Assembly (NCBI RefSeq): GCF_964355755.1
Contig: NC_092670.1
Coordinates: 8,741,201 to 8,805,200, forward strand
DNA from: Antedon mediterranea
Lineage: Eukaryota; Echinodermata; Crinoidea; Comatulida; Antedonidae
Direction of reading: 5' to 3'
DNA length: 64,000 bases
The translations under genes and the position numbers were made by a program. Of the stretch, positions 20,941-32,749 are shown one piece after another; positions within the stretch are counted from its first letter, which is position 1; every line of letters begins with the position of its first letter. The notes under the pieces are model-generated. The model did no database searches, was not told the DNA's origin, and worked only from the letters and a program-made list of their open reading frames with translations.

Positions 20941-23523
20941 CACAGTGGGCCAGAATCAATTCAAAGTGTGCCAAAAGTCCAAAATGGTAAATGTGGCATT
21001 CCGAACTTTTTAATATTGGATTAGGAAGAAGACATCTTAAATTATATAAATCCACTAATAATTTTATTTTTTGTAAATTTTAATAGTGTCTTGTAACCAT
21101 GGAAACTTGAAGAAACCATGACATTTCACTTAAAATGAGCAAAAACAACAGTTTTGATAAATTCGCTGTTATTTTTTCTAGAAAAAAGCAATCGATTTGA
21201 TACTGCATGAAATTATTGTCTGTTATTAATACTATTAGGCAGTAAAATAACATTTTCGATTATTGCTTTATTTTAGGGTTAAAAGTCACAAAATATATCC
21301 CAAAAATACCAAAAAACATATTTTTAAAGTAAAACCACTAAAATAGTTTGGATTCGCGTCGATTCGCGCGCTAATTTTGACATTAATATTTCGAGCAAAG
21401 CTTGAGCTTTACGTTAATACCAAATTTGGCTGCGAAAATTTGCGACATTGCATATAGGAAGCTATTTAAATGTCCCGTTTTAAAATAAATGTATAATGCA
21501 TTTTCATTGACACATTGATGTACCGCAATCGCACGAACTTGACGAAGAGAAAACCATTCCACGACGCGTCTGTATTGGAAAAGAAAATGCTACCAGTGTG
21601 AGAATAAGCATTCATAAATGTAGGTACAGGTAACATGGCCTCCATATCAAAATACAACCTTTAAAGCTGTCCATTCGGCTGGTTTAATTACCAACATTGA
21701 ACTAGCCTGCAATGTATGTTTACGTGAATTGCGTTTACATTACAATGTAAGGAATGACCAGAACATACCAAAAGAACTTTTGGAGTATACTACTAAAACT
21801 ATCAAACCATTTTCTTTATTATTTACGAAGAAGATGGTACAAGTATGGCCGTCACAAGGTTCATTTCATCAACTATTATTAGTCAGAGAACCAGAAGAAC
21901 TTCTCTATGCTGCTTCACAAGGCGTCTATAAGCAAAATTCACATTTAAAATATATGTGCTGAAGCTAAAATAAGAAAGTTAATATCCGAAAAAAAAACAG
22001 AACCGATCAAGTTTACTAGTGAAAAAGCTTTGTCACTTTTAGCTATAAGTTGAAACTGATATGACAAAACAGTCATACCAAACAGGTTTGTGGAACGTGA
22101 GGGAAACTAAGCATATGCTACGTAAATAATATAACGGTTAAAGAAGATTCGGCAAGAGTACCCCTTCAAAGCTTGCTGGACCAAACTGCACTTCGAATTG
22201 TTCAGTTAAAAAAAAAAAAAATTAAAGAAGTAGTTGAACATAAAGATACTTCCTCGTGATTTTGCCGAAATTTACACCTGCAATTCAATATATTATTTGA
22301 TATTAATTAACTATGAACTGGCTGCAGATGAAAACAGAAAAGACAACATCTGAATACACTACAATTTACAATTCACCATAGTTGACCAAAAGGTCGTGAA
22401 TGCTTTGACTGAAACCAAGTATTCAATGCGATGTTATATATGTGACGCTACTCCAAAACAGTTTAATGATAAACTCCCATCGTCAAGTGAAGAAGCCTAC
22501 AGCTATGGCTCTCGCCACTACACAAATGGAGTGGGTGCTTCGAAATGCTAATTCATATTGGTACAGAATGCCAGTAAAAAAAGTGGCGTATTTCGTCTGA
22601 TAGTGAAAAAGCCATCGTTGCCGATATGAAGAAAAGAAATACACGATCGGTTTAAAGAAGTTATAGGAATGAAAGTAGATGAACTTAAACAAGGTTCAGG
22701 AAAACAATGGCAACATAGCTTGCAGAGCTAGCTCTCCAGGAAAAGGAGACTTTCGCTGAAATTTGCGGGTTGGATGTAAATCTAGTACGTGTTTAGACCC
22801 TTTTTAGGGACTACTGCCGAAAAACAGCAGAGTTATATATACAACTCTATCCATGGTATAAAATGCCAGTGAGTGTACATGTTCTCCTAGTTTATGGTTC
22901 ATCAATTATTTCGAATTCTGTATTACTGATAGGTATGATGAGCCTATCGACGAAAACATACAATGAAAACAAACGACAACATAAGTGATGTATTTCAGTC
23001 ATTTAAACCCTTATTTGTAACATGCAATAAAAACCTATTTTCAATATCAATATTATTCACACAATCAGAAAACAGTATTTGTAATGACATAATACTGTAC
23101 ATTAAAAAGATGGTTCACTGAACTCTGTGGATCTTTAAATAATTTAAGTACGTTTTAATCATGGATGAAATTTAATCACACATGATATTGCAATGAGAAT
23201 TAAAGTCATCTAATCAAAAATTATTATTTTATGACGTCTAATATATTAAGAAAATGTTCCAGTTGGATTTATTGGGTGTAATAGAAACCCTTACACTTTC
23301 AATAATGAATGTAGGCCTAATATCAATCGACATAAGAATTACAAGCACTTAGCCTCAACCAATCAGAAAACACCATTTGTATTACGTCATACCTATTTAA
23401 AAATACTTCCATTAAATTCTACGGGTCTGAAAACCCCTTAGATCCTTTCAAAATTAAGGTAATTAGTATTTATTTATGCGTATAGACTTTTGGCACACTT
23501 TGAACCAATTCTGGCCCACTGTG
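20941..23523 (+). mobile_element. Decayed Transib transposon (RAG1-related superfamily), 2583 bp
   Basis: Terminal inverted repeats of 39 bp (20941-20979 and 23485-23523) match at 36 positions and start with CACAGTG, identical to the V(D)J recombination heptamer. The flanks CGACA (20936-20940) and CGACG (23524-23528) form a 5-bp target duplication with one mutation. Transib elements are known for 5-bp, CG-rich duplications and CAC-initiated ends. Within it, on the plus strand, lie broken pieces of a Transib transposase (listed separately). The element sits in intron 2 of sulfotransferase B. Confidence 0.85.
21960..23030 (+). pseudogene. Transib transposase remnant
   Basis: Blocks in order, in several frames: VPLQSLLDQTA.RIV.L at about 22160-22215, and VVNALTETKYSMRCYICDAT with a CxxC pair at about 22390-22455. 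Next come DRFKEVIGM.VDE.KQGSG at about 22642-22705, NGN.A.R followed by ETFAEICGLDV at about 22705-22785, and YCRKTAELYIQLYPWYKMPVSVH at about 22805-22880. The last is LLIGMMS at about 22920. These are the conserved blocks I know from Transib transposases; the last ones align with the RAG1 segment ahead of its catalytic Glu. Many stops and frameshifts are present, and the catalytic Glu region is scrambled, so it is inactive. Confidence 0.75.
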
Positions 23524-24638
23524 CGACGGCTTCCCATGCGTTTTTTTCCCCCTTTTTCCGTTTTTGTACGACGGAACATTTTTGTCATACAGACATCTGT
23601 ATGTCTGGATGCAATCCATGAGCACAACCTCTGTTGATGAAGGCATCTTTCTTGAAAATGAAGTAGTATCATCCCATCCCACCCTGTTTCGTTTACTTTA
23701 CTACGTAATAATTGCTTTATCCAATCAAAAAACTGAACAAATTACTTTGTTAATGCCGCTTCTTTAGGAAACAGTTTATAATCTTCAAAAACACTTTGGG
23801 AATGTAACTTTTTGTTTGCAATCTTCTAATTTACTTTTGTTTTGCCGTCATTTTTAAGTGCGGTAAAACTTCAAAAAGATGTACCTCTCTATATTGACCC
23901 GGCATGCTTATTGTTATTTTAATTAAAGTACCACGGAGGTCTACATGCTAATGCATACACTATGTCAATAAAATAAAGAAAGTATGCCTGCAAGCAATAA
24001 TGTTAATGTAATATAAAACTATAATAGGTATACTCGTTATTTCTTTTAATATTGATTTATTTTTGTAAAGGAAGATTGTAAGCAAAAATAAGATTACCTG
24101 TATTTTTCCTCCATGTTAAGACGGTCATCTTAAATTCGTATGCGCTAAATTTTATTTCACATTATTATTAGTATTTGTCTTATTTAAAAGTATCTTTATA
24201 CGTAGTGTTTAATTGTTTTACTTTTTTATTGTTATTAGCAATACATGTACACACACCCTTTAATCTTTATTAAAACATCAAAACATATTTGATAAAATTA
24301 ACAAACATAAAAAATACTAAATTACAATAATATTAGAAAAACTGACATAAAGCAAAAAGTGCCGGTATAAAAAAAAAAATCCTTTCTCCTAATAATAAAA
24401 GTTAACGAACTTAATTACCGGAAGTAAAATATGTCAATAAAATAAAGTATGAATAGAAAGAACTTGAATATAATAAAAGTACTTCTCTAATATAGGGCTA
24501 ATTTTTATTTATTTATTTTTTTGGTAAAGAGATGTTGTAAAAAGCTGCTTTTATTAAAGAAAGTCGTATTTTCGTATGTATTAAAAATAGGCCTATCCTT
24601 TTCCATTGTATATCTTGCGTTTACGACTCTTATGCTTA
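23524..24638. other. Sulfotransferase B intron, unique part
   Basis: AT-rich; no element boundary or exon found. Confidence 0.4.
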
Positions 24639-24667
24639 CGTAAAGTTGACTCCAAGTCAACTTTACG
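24639..24667. repeat. Hairpin with GTTGACT / AGTCAAC core
   Basis: CGTAAAGTTGACT is followed three bases later by its exact complement (13-bp arms). It shares its core with the larger palindrome at 30540-30592, so it is probably the end of a related MITE. Confidence 0.7.
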
Positions 24668-24808
24668 AAAGTTGAAATTTTTTTCTTACGTCGGTCAGAT
24701 TTATGACGTATTTGAAACAACATCTCTGATTGGTGTTTCTTTTTAGAGCGGGTTTTATCATTTTTCGCGCGAAATGTTGAATGATGTTATTGTACCTGTA
24801 GCAGTCTA

Positions 24809-24852
24809 CTCAGCATCAGTGTCAGTGCAACTCAGCATCAGTGTCAGTGCAG
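24809..24852. repeat. 22-bp direct duplication upstream of LINE ORF1
   Basis: CTCAGCATCAGTGTCAGTGC(A) occurs twice head to tail. Tandem repeats in the 5' UTR are common in LINEs, so this may belong to the element's promoter region. Confidence 0.7.
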
Positions 24853-24943
24853 CACACCAATATATTATTTTTAGTAGATAGGCTAGGCCCTAGTATTAGT
24901 AATAATACTTAATTAATACTGTACTAATAGGAATTAATTAATT

Positions 24944-25510
24944 ATGAATAGAATTGACTCAATGGAGGCAAAACAATTAGATATGGAGAAATCCATTACT
25001 TTTACCTCCGATTCAATCAACGATCTTGAAAAGAAAGTAACAACGTATGATAGCGAAATGAAAGATATTTCAACAACACTTGAAACAGAAAAGAAAAAAA
25101 TTTTGAATCTTGAACGGTATTCAAGGAGTTTTAACCTGAGATTTGGTGGGATAACTGAGGAACCAAACGAAGATGCAACAAAAAAGATTAAGGAATTACT
25201 AAATAAAACACTCAACCTAAACGACATCGTCATTGAAACGGCTCATCGCACAGGAAAACCATCAACAATAAGTGGTAAGCCAAGACATATCATTGTTAAA
25301 TTTATATATCGACCACAGAGATTTGAAGTACTCAGAAGAGCTAAGTCGATAATGAAAAATTCCGAGATGTTTGTACTAGAAGATATGCCAGTAGCAGATA
25401 TTATCAAAAAGCGAGGCCTGCGAGAAGTTATGAAGAAAGCGTATGAAGAAGGTAAAAAGACTGTCTTCAGAAATGGCAACCTTTACATTAACGGTAAAAT
25501 GTATACATAA
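24944..25510 (+). CDS. LINE ORF1 protein (coiled coil, RRM-like, C-terminal domain)
   Basis: 188 residues and intact. Residues 1-58 look like a charged coiled coil. LERYSRSFNLRFGGI (56-70) begins an RRM-like nucleic-acid binding fold of the L1 ORF1p (Transposase_22) type. The C-terminal segment (about 145-188, with the REVMKKAYEEGKKT helix) matches the ORF1p C-terminal domain. Such proteins trimerise and chaperone the LINE RNA. It is shorter than typical L1 ORF1p, with a short coiled coil and no zinc knuckle visible. Confidence 0.8.
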   Translation: MNRIDSMEAKQLDMEKSITFTSDSINDLEKKVTTYDSEMKDISTTLETEKKKILNLERYSRSFNLRFGGITEEPNEDATKKIKELLNKTLNLNDIVIETAHRTGKPSTISGKPRHIIVKFIYRPQRFEVLRRAKSIMKNSEMFVLEDMPVADIIKKRGLREVMKKAYEEGKKTVFRNGNLYINGKMYT

Positions 25511-26202
25511 CTTCTTTATTTTCGTTCGTTTGTTTTTAATTGAATTCAATTTGTGACTATATCCTGCCTGCATTAAACCATATGCAGAAAATGGGTACCA
25601 CTTATTGTATCCACTAGGAGAATTCAAACTGTAAGGAATTGAAACATCAACACGATCGCGATTATGTGTTTACATAACCTAAACATTAACAGGTGAAAGA
25701 ATTGGCACACTGACTTAAATACCATGTTACGTAATCTGTTGCTGTGTTGCGTGTCACATACTTTGCCTATTGTTTTTGAATCAAGTAGTGAAAAACTCAA
25801 TTGCTTAACACAACACACGACTCCCTATTGCTTTCATTCACACACTATTAAGTATTATGATTTGGATTAAGAATGGGATAAAATTGGAACGATGTGGGTG
25901 GGTGGGGAGGGGTTGGGGGATGGAGGGGTTGGGGGATGGTGGGTCTTTGGGGGATGGTGGAGTTGAGGGTGGGTGAAAATAGGATTAGTGCTGTAATTAA
26001 GATTTATCACTGTGTTTACACATTTCGCACTCAATTGTTTTACTTAGCGAAATATATGTATACTAATAATATGACGGAGCAACCACATTGTTCGGTTGAC
26101 CTGATTATAGATAAATTAGTTATCTTAATTATACTGTTTTTTGTTGTTGTTTTTTTTAAATCTTTTCTCTGACTATTCTTTTTTAAACTTAAAAATTGCA
26201 TT
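25511..26202 (+). other. LINE inter-ORF linker with a G-rich tract
   Basis: 692 bp between ORF1 and ORF2. Positions about 25890-25976 on the plus strand consist of repeated GGGTGGGTGGGGAGGGGTTGGGGGATGG-type runs, able in principle to form G-quadruplexes in the LINE RNA or DNA. No ORF is convincing. Confidence 0.6.
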
Positions 26203-29184
26203 ATGATATTTAACTTAAATGACATTAACCCTAATGATGATATCAATATTGAAGAAACTAAATATTACCAGATAAACGATTTTAATCTAAGTTTTAAGAA
26301 CTCGATACATGCCAATCACTTCTCCATTCTAAGCCTGAACTGCCGTAGCATGGTCAACAAATTCGATGATATTTTGAATCTGATTAATTCAATAAATCAC
26401 TCCTTTTCAATTATTGCCCTAGAAGAAACATGGATTTCTCCAAATTCTACAACATCACTGTACGAAATACCAAAATATACATTTATTCATAAAGATAGGA
26501 TAGGACGAAGAGGAGGAGGAGTTGCTCTCTATCTATCAGAAACCCTTAGTTACGAGATGCGAAATGACCTCGCTTCAATACTGACCGAAGGAGAATCTAT
26601 ATTTATTGATGTTAAAATAGAAAATAAAACAATATCTTACGGAGTAATATATAGGCCCCCTGATACAAATGTACAAACTTTCAACAATCAGTTGTCAATA
26701 GTCATGCAGATGATTAACAAAGAAAATAAGCTAGCATACATTACTGGTGATATGAACTTAGACATTAGCCAACACATGAGAGACAAAAACATCGAATCCC
26801 ACCTTGACAATATCCAGTCCCAGTCCTTCACTTTTCTTATTAATAAGCCCACAAGAATAACAGAAAACTCTGCTTCCATAATAGATAATATTCTCTACAA
26901 TTCCCATCTAACAAATAACATAAACAATGGTATCATATATTCGGATATATCCGACCACCTTCCAATATTCTGCATAAACACATCCGAAACTCACCATTAT
27001 CATAACAACGTATACTGTTATAAGCGCGAAAACAAACAGTACAACATTGATCATTTTAAGCATGAACTTGCAAATCAACAATGGCAGGATGTCCTAGAAT
27101 CAAATGACGCAAACAAAGCATATCAACATTTTTCCACAACTCTGCAATCATTAGTTAATATATGCTTTCCAATAAAAAAGATAAAACTTAAAGCTAATAA
27201 ACTTCAATCTCCTTGGATAACGGAATCAATTGCTAAGTCAATTGTTACTAGAAACAAATTATATAGCAAATACAAACGTAGACCGACAAACATAAATAAA
27301 TCTAAATATACAAACTATAGAAACGTACTTACCAATATTATTAGAAAACGAAAAAAGGAATACTATTTTAATAAATTTGAAAAAAATAAAAATAATATGA
27401 AAGAAACGTGGAATGCCATTAATCAACTTTTAGGTAGGAAGAAAAAATCCAAACTGCCATCAAACCTAAAACATGTGACAGAGACATACACTAACCCAGA
27501 AACAAAATCCGATGCATTCAATTCTTACTTTATTAATATTGGGAAACAATTAGCTGACAAAATTAACCATGATAACAACCCTGCCATTGATCCAACGTCA
27601 TATTTGACTGGTAACTACCTTAATTCTATGTATTTCAGACCCACAACAGAATACGAAATAATGACATACATTAATAAATTAGAAACAGATAAAACACCAG
27701 GTCACGATGATATCAGTGCTTACTATATCAAGTACAATTCCGTCTACCTTACAAAACCTATTTTACACTTAATAAACGTTTCACTCGCCACTGGCCGATT
27801 CCCTGATGAACTAAAATGTGCCAAAACTATACCTGTTTTTATAAGTGGCGATAGGCAAAACCTTAATAATTATCGACCCATATCAATCTTACCATGTCTT
27901 TCTAAAATATATGAAAGAGTTGTCTACGACCAAACCATTTCATACCTTAATAAATACAACATAATAAATCAATCTCAATATGGATTCCGACAAAAACATT
28001 CAACTGCACATGCTCTACTACACACACTATAAAAAATAACATCAGCAATTGATAACAACTCATTCATTATAGGTGTTTTCCTAGATCTGTCGAAAGCTTT
28101 CGATACGATCGATCATAGAATTCTAATCAATAAAATGGAATGCTATGGCATACGTGGTATTGTGTTAGACTGGTTCAGGAGTTACCTAAACCACAGAACT
28201 CAGTATGTTACTATTGAATCACACAAATCAATAAAAAGAGAAGTAAAAGTTGGTGTTCCACAGGGATCTATCATTGGCCCATTGCTATTTTTGTTATTTA
28301 TAAATGACATATTTTGTGTAAGCAAAGTTGTTGAACTTATCATATTCGCGGACGATACAAACATATTCCTCAAACATAATGACCCCATAGTTGCATGTAA
28401 TATACTAAACTGCGAATTACAACGACTAACCACTTGGTTTAGAGCTAACAAACTCTCAATTAATACAAATAAAACTAAATATATAATCTTTAGAGGGCGC
28501 CAGAATTTAACCGACTTCACAGACATGCAACTATACGTAAATAACACCACACTCGAAGAGGTAACCCATATCAAATTCTTAGGAGTTACCTTAGACAAAT
28601 TTTTGTCCTTCTGTACCCACATTGATGGCATTGCAAACAAAGTTTCAAAGATAATAGGAATTCTGAATAAATTAAAGTATTTTTTACCATATATGACTCT
28701 ATTGCAAATTTATAAATCTATAATCCTTCCCCATTTAACGTATGCAATAGTAGTATGGGGCTCCTTCGGACCAAGTAAATTAAACCGACTTCACATCCTC
28801 CAGAAAAAAGCACTACGAATTATATGCAAAGTCCACTATCAACATCCTTCCCAACCGCTATTTATACAAACCAACACATTAAATATATTCGATCTTTATG
28901 AAAAACATATGGCAATACTACTCTTCCAATTTTATAATAAACAGCTCCCAATTACGTTTGACACTTACTTTCAAACAATTGAATCAACACATAATTATGA
29001 TACCAGGAATAAAAAAAACTATACCACTGTACTAAAAAGAACCAAAATAGGACAACAAAGTATATGCTATAGGGGTGCCAAGACATGGAATAGCCTTGAA
29101 AACTCAGTAAGAGAAATCAAGAGTATAGGACTATTTAAAAAAACAATTCATACTAATCTCCTCAAAAAATATTCTAATACCTAA
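26203..29184 (+). pseudogene. LINE ORF2: endonuclease and reverse transcriptase, one nonsense codon
   Basis: One frame spans 26203-29184 (993 codons), interrupted only by TAA at 28030-28032. The N-terminal apurinic-like endonuclease shows LNCRSM (45-50), the catalytic-type EETW (74-77), GDMNLD (182-187) and SDH (250-252). The RT follows: TPGHDDISAYYIK, YRPISILP, QYGFRQKHSTAHALL, the stop, then LDLSKAFDTIDH, GVPQGSIIGPLLF, catalytic FADD (about 28345), and a C-terminal YDTRN ... GAKTWNSL block typical of the jockey/CR1 group. The stop falls between the QHST-like block and the first catalytic Asp, so translation would yield an RT lacking its palm. Otherwise it is undamaged, suggesting a young insertion. 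Confidence 0.88.
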
Positions 29185-29498
29185 AATCACAACGTATTAT
29201 GAACAAAATATTTTTCATTATCGATTTCTTTTTTTCTTTTTTTTATGAATGATCTATTCTGGTCATATTTTTTAAATTGTTATTACATGTATAATAATAT
29301 ATATATATTTTTTTTTATTCAACTGTCATTTATGATTATTGCTTATTGTCTCTATTGTTTACATATATATTTACTAATTGTTATTGTTTTTATTGTAATT
29401 TATTTATTTATTTAATTTTTCCAATTTTTAATTCTTACATAGGACATCACATTTTAAAGCTTTGCTTATAGTGATGCCCGATTCAATCAATCAATATA

Positions 29499-30504
29499 TA
29501 ACTTTTGCTTAAAACCATGTTCAACTGTAGGCCGTTGCCAATATACAGTAATCTCTCTAAACAATGCTACTTTTAATACTTACAATATTATATGTTTTCA
29601 TCTTTTCCATTGATTGTAAACCTCTAACTAAACTTTCCAGTATTTTATTATTCAACTTCTGTTTCCAATAATAGTCAATATAAACAATTAATTTTTATTT
29701 TATCATTACTGTAAATAATCATTGTATATATTTTATAATTTATATTTATATTGGTCTTGTTTTTTTTGTTTGTAAAAATCTACTGTAATATTATACCTTA
29801 TTGTGGTTACCATTATAACAAATGTACGATTGATTGAATAAAGTTCACATATAATTGATTTGACCAAAATCTAATCAAACTAGCCTATAAGGAGCCTAGG
29901 CTAGTAGGCCTATGTATTATTGTATGAATCAAAATATGAATGAATTATCCTGGCCCTTTAGGCCTAGCCTTAAATAGTTTTCAAAATTAAAAAAAGGCAA
30001 ATCATTTCGGGATTCCTATTATTATTAGACCTACCTAGGCCCTAGGCTAGGCCTTGGCCTATGGGCCCAGGCATACTCTAATCGAGCATGAGATAGTACT
30101 ACCGCAGTAAGATATCCATTATTTACAGGCCTATAATAAGAATAAATTTAACAAAACAATATAAATTATACAAAATCAAGCAAACAATTTTTTTTTAAAG
30201 TTACATAATAATATTATATTGCTTACAAAGGGGCTTTCTATATCTTATCTTGTTGCAAATGTTCATTTTCGTGACGTTTCTACCGATGCTGATTGTTTAT
30301 TGCACGTCCATAAATAAGAGTATTAGATTTTGATATGAGTTGTAAACTCCCTGATTAGAACATTATTAGGCCTATATTGAAACTACTGTGCATTTGTAAA
30401 GTATGTACAACATCGTAAAGTGGGCTACAATTATAGTAGTAAATACATACAAATGTTATTGTCCGGCTTTATTTCACTATAAGGACATACACATTACGTC
30501 ATAA
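29499..30504. other. AT-rich intron sequence, possible retroposon tail
   Basis: No exon supported. TTGATTGAATAAAGTTC at about 29830 resembles another LINE/SINE 3' terminus. TAGGCCTA motifs are dense around 29900-30070. Confidence 0.4.
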
Positions 30505-30850
30505 CTCTTGTCGCTCATTGGTTGCTTGTTACGATTGCGCTTACGTCTCTTGCGAAAGTTGACTTCAAGTCAACTTTCGTAAGAGACGTAAGAAACGTGA
30601 CGCAAGGGCGTTCATTCAAGCGTAAGATAAAAAATCCCGGTTTCCTGTAAAATCGGAAGAAAACGTCGTAACGCAACAATTGTTAGATCATCGGTTTCCT
30701 GTAAAATCGTTTGTCGTTACCATTTTTCTTACGTTGCGTCAATTTTGTAAATTTTCGATCGTAATCGGTTTCCTGTAAAATCCGCATTTCTTACGACAAA
30801 TCGACGTAGTCGCAACAAAAGTGATGTTCTTACGTCGACAGGAAACCAGC
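30505..30850. mobile_element. MITE-like element with repeated CGGTTTCCTGTAAAATC motifs and a 53-bp palindrome
   Basis: CGGTTTCCTGTAAAATC occurs three times (about 30639, 30691 and 30765) among CGTAAC/TTACGTTGCG motifs, and the right end GACAGGAAACCAGCC is its inverted form. At 30540-30592 lies a near-perfect palindrome with 26-bp arms, one mismatch and a single central base. There is no coding content. Confidence 0.6.
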
Positions 30851-30852
30851 CT

Positions 30853-31240
30853 TTAGTGGTTAAGGAATTGGTACGTGGTAGATGGAATTGTTACGTTATA
30901 TTAGTGGTTATAGAATTGGTACGTGGTTGATAGAATTGGTACGTGGTTGATGGTTGTTACGTGGTTGATGGAATTGTTACGTGGTTGATGGAATTGTTAC
31001 GTGGTTGATGAAATTGTTACGTGGTTGATGAAATTGTTACGTGGATGATGGAATTGTTACGTGGTTGATGGAATTGTTACGTGGTTGATGGAATTATTAC
31101 GTGGTTGACGGAATGTTTACGAGGTTGACGGAATGTTTACGAGGTTGATGGAATTGTTACGTGGTTGTGGAATTGTTACGTGGTTGATGGAATTGTTACG
31201 TGGTTGATGGAATTGTTACGTTACGTGTTTGATGGAATTT
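30853..31240. repeat. 20-bp tandem repeat array
   Basis: About 18 units of GGAATTGTTACGTGGTTGAT with substitutions and a few shortened copies. It is related to the 23-bp array at 20649-20795. Confidence 0.92.
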
Positions 31241-31627
31241 TTACTCGACGAAAATCAAGTTATTCCATTGCAGAAAATTACGAGTATATATTAGTATTTT
31301 AGATAAGCATAATTACCTCTGTGGTCTTATGAAGGCAAATATTACAATTCAGTATTTTACCAGAAAGGATTGTAATTTCACTCTTCCTTGGTCTCACGTA
31401 GATTTAGGCTATTACTAACAAGAGTACCTTTATTTTTAATTTTTGTTTATTTATTTGTAAAACGTTCATAATTGTAACATTTTCAACTAACAAAATTAGA
31501 AAAAAAAACATCTTGGATCTCTATTATTTCTATTTAGGCCTACGGCTATGGAATTATTTAGATTCCACCTTTAAACCTTTGTCAATAATAATACATTTCA
31601 ATTCAATAATAATAATTATTATAATAA

Positions 31628-32573
31628 TTAATTCAATTCAAGATTAATATTAAAAAACAACCTTTTTAAACGTTTTACACTTTTAAATATTTTAATAACT
31701 TTTGGCTGAACTTTTCAACATTTGGCTGCCTTCTGTTTGTATGGTTTTTTGAATAAATATACTTCAATATTTACTTTAATACATCAAATTGCTGGCTGGG
31801 GCAACAAATAAACGAATCAAACATATCTACTGATTAACTTATTTAAAATGATTTTAGAAAATGGAACTTTAAGCTTTTAAACCATCGTCGAGGTTATTCC
31901 CAAAATGTAGGGTCTAGAAACAGCAATGCTGTGACCGGTAGACTGGTCAATCTACAAAAAATGAGGTTTAAAGCTCTGTCTACACTATCAAACTAGTTTG
32001 ATAAAAAAACAAGTGTGATGTGCCCAAATATGGAAGTGATATGACATCATCATGTCCATATATATGGGCACATCACATTTTTTTGTCACATAAAGTTTGA
32101 TTAATTCAATTCAAGATTAATATTAAAAAACAACCTTTTTAAACATTTTACACTTTTAAATATTTTAATAACTTTTGGCTGAACTTTTCAACATTTGGCT
32201 GCCTTCTGTTTGTATGGTTTTTTGAATAAATATACTTGAATATTTACTTTAATACATCAAATTGCTGGCTGGGGCAACAAATAAACGAATCAAACATATC
32301 TACTGATTAACTTATTTAAAATGATTTTAGAAAATGGAACTTTAAGCTTTTAAACTATCGTCGAGGTTATTCCCAAAGTGTAGGGTCTAGAAACAGCATT
32401 GCTGTGACCGGTAGACTGGTCAATCTACAAAAAATGAGGTTTAAAGCTCTGTCTACACTATCAAACTAGTTTGATAAAAAAACAAGTGTGATGTGCCCAA
32501 ATATGGAAGTGATATGACATCATCATGTCCATATATATGGGCACATCACATTTTTTTGTCACATAAAGTTTGA
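31628..32573. repeat. 473-bp tandem segmental duplication
   Basis: Units 31628-32100 and 32101-32573 are almost identical. The junction cuts a family A MITE: the first copy stops at AAGTTTGA and jumps back to TTAATTCAATTC, while the second continues through the intact MITE end. Confidence 0.95.
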
Positions 32574-32596
32574 TAGTGTAGGCCTAGACAGAGCTT
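32443..32596. mobile_element. MITE family A, full copy (truncated twin at 31970-32100)
   Basis: The terminal inverted repeats are AAAGCTCTGTCTACACTATC ... and its complement, with TA on each side. The interior has ATGTGCCCAAATATGG and its near-complement CCATATATATGGGCACAT, so the element is an imperfect palindrome. Form and TA flanks suggest a Tc1/mariner-type nonautonomous element. The right end carries an inserted GGCCT, giving a TAGGCCTA-like motif. Confidence 0.8.
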
Positions 32597-32749
32597 TAGA
32601 TTGTTCTTGATCGTAGGGTTAAAATTGTAATGTAACTTAAAGTTATATTTCGTCATTACACGTCAGTTAGTCGCTACGTCATTATTTCAATTGAAAGGCG
32701 AAAATCTGGATATGAATACATCGATTTCAATATTTTATTTAAGTCTTAC
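32597..32749. other. Sulfotransferase B intron 2, 5' end
   Basis: Short unique stretch ending at the donor GTAAGACTT (minus strand, 32749). Confidence 0.5.

Larger units (their letters stand above)
24809..29498 (+). mobile_element. Nearly complete two-ORF LINE
   Basis: It contains ORF1, a G-rich linker, ORF2 with endonuclease and RT, and an AT-rich 3' UTR ending ATTCAATCAATCAAT at about 29482-29496, a short-repeat 3' tail typical of CR1/L2-like LINEs. The 5' boundary is not certain; I place it at the tandem 22-bp repeat. No target duplication could be recognised. It sits in sulfotransferase B intron 2, on the strand opposite to the gene. Confidence 0.8.
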
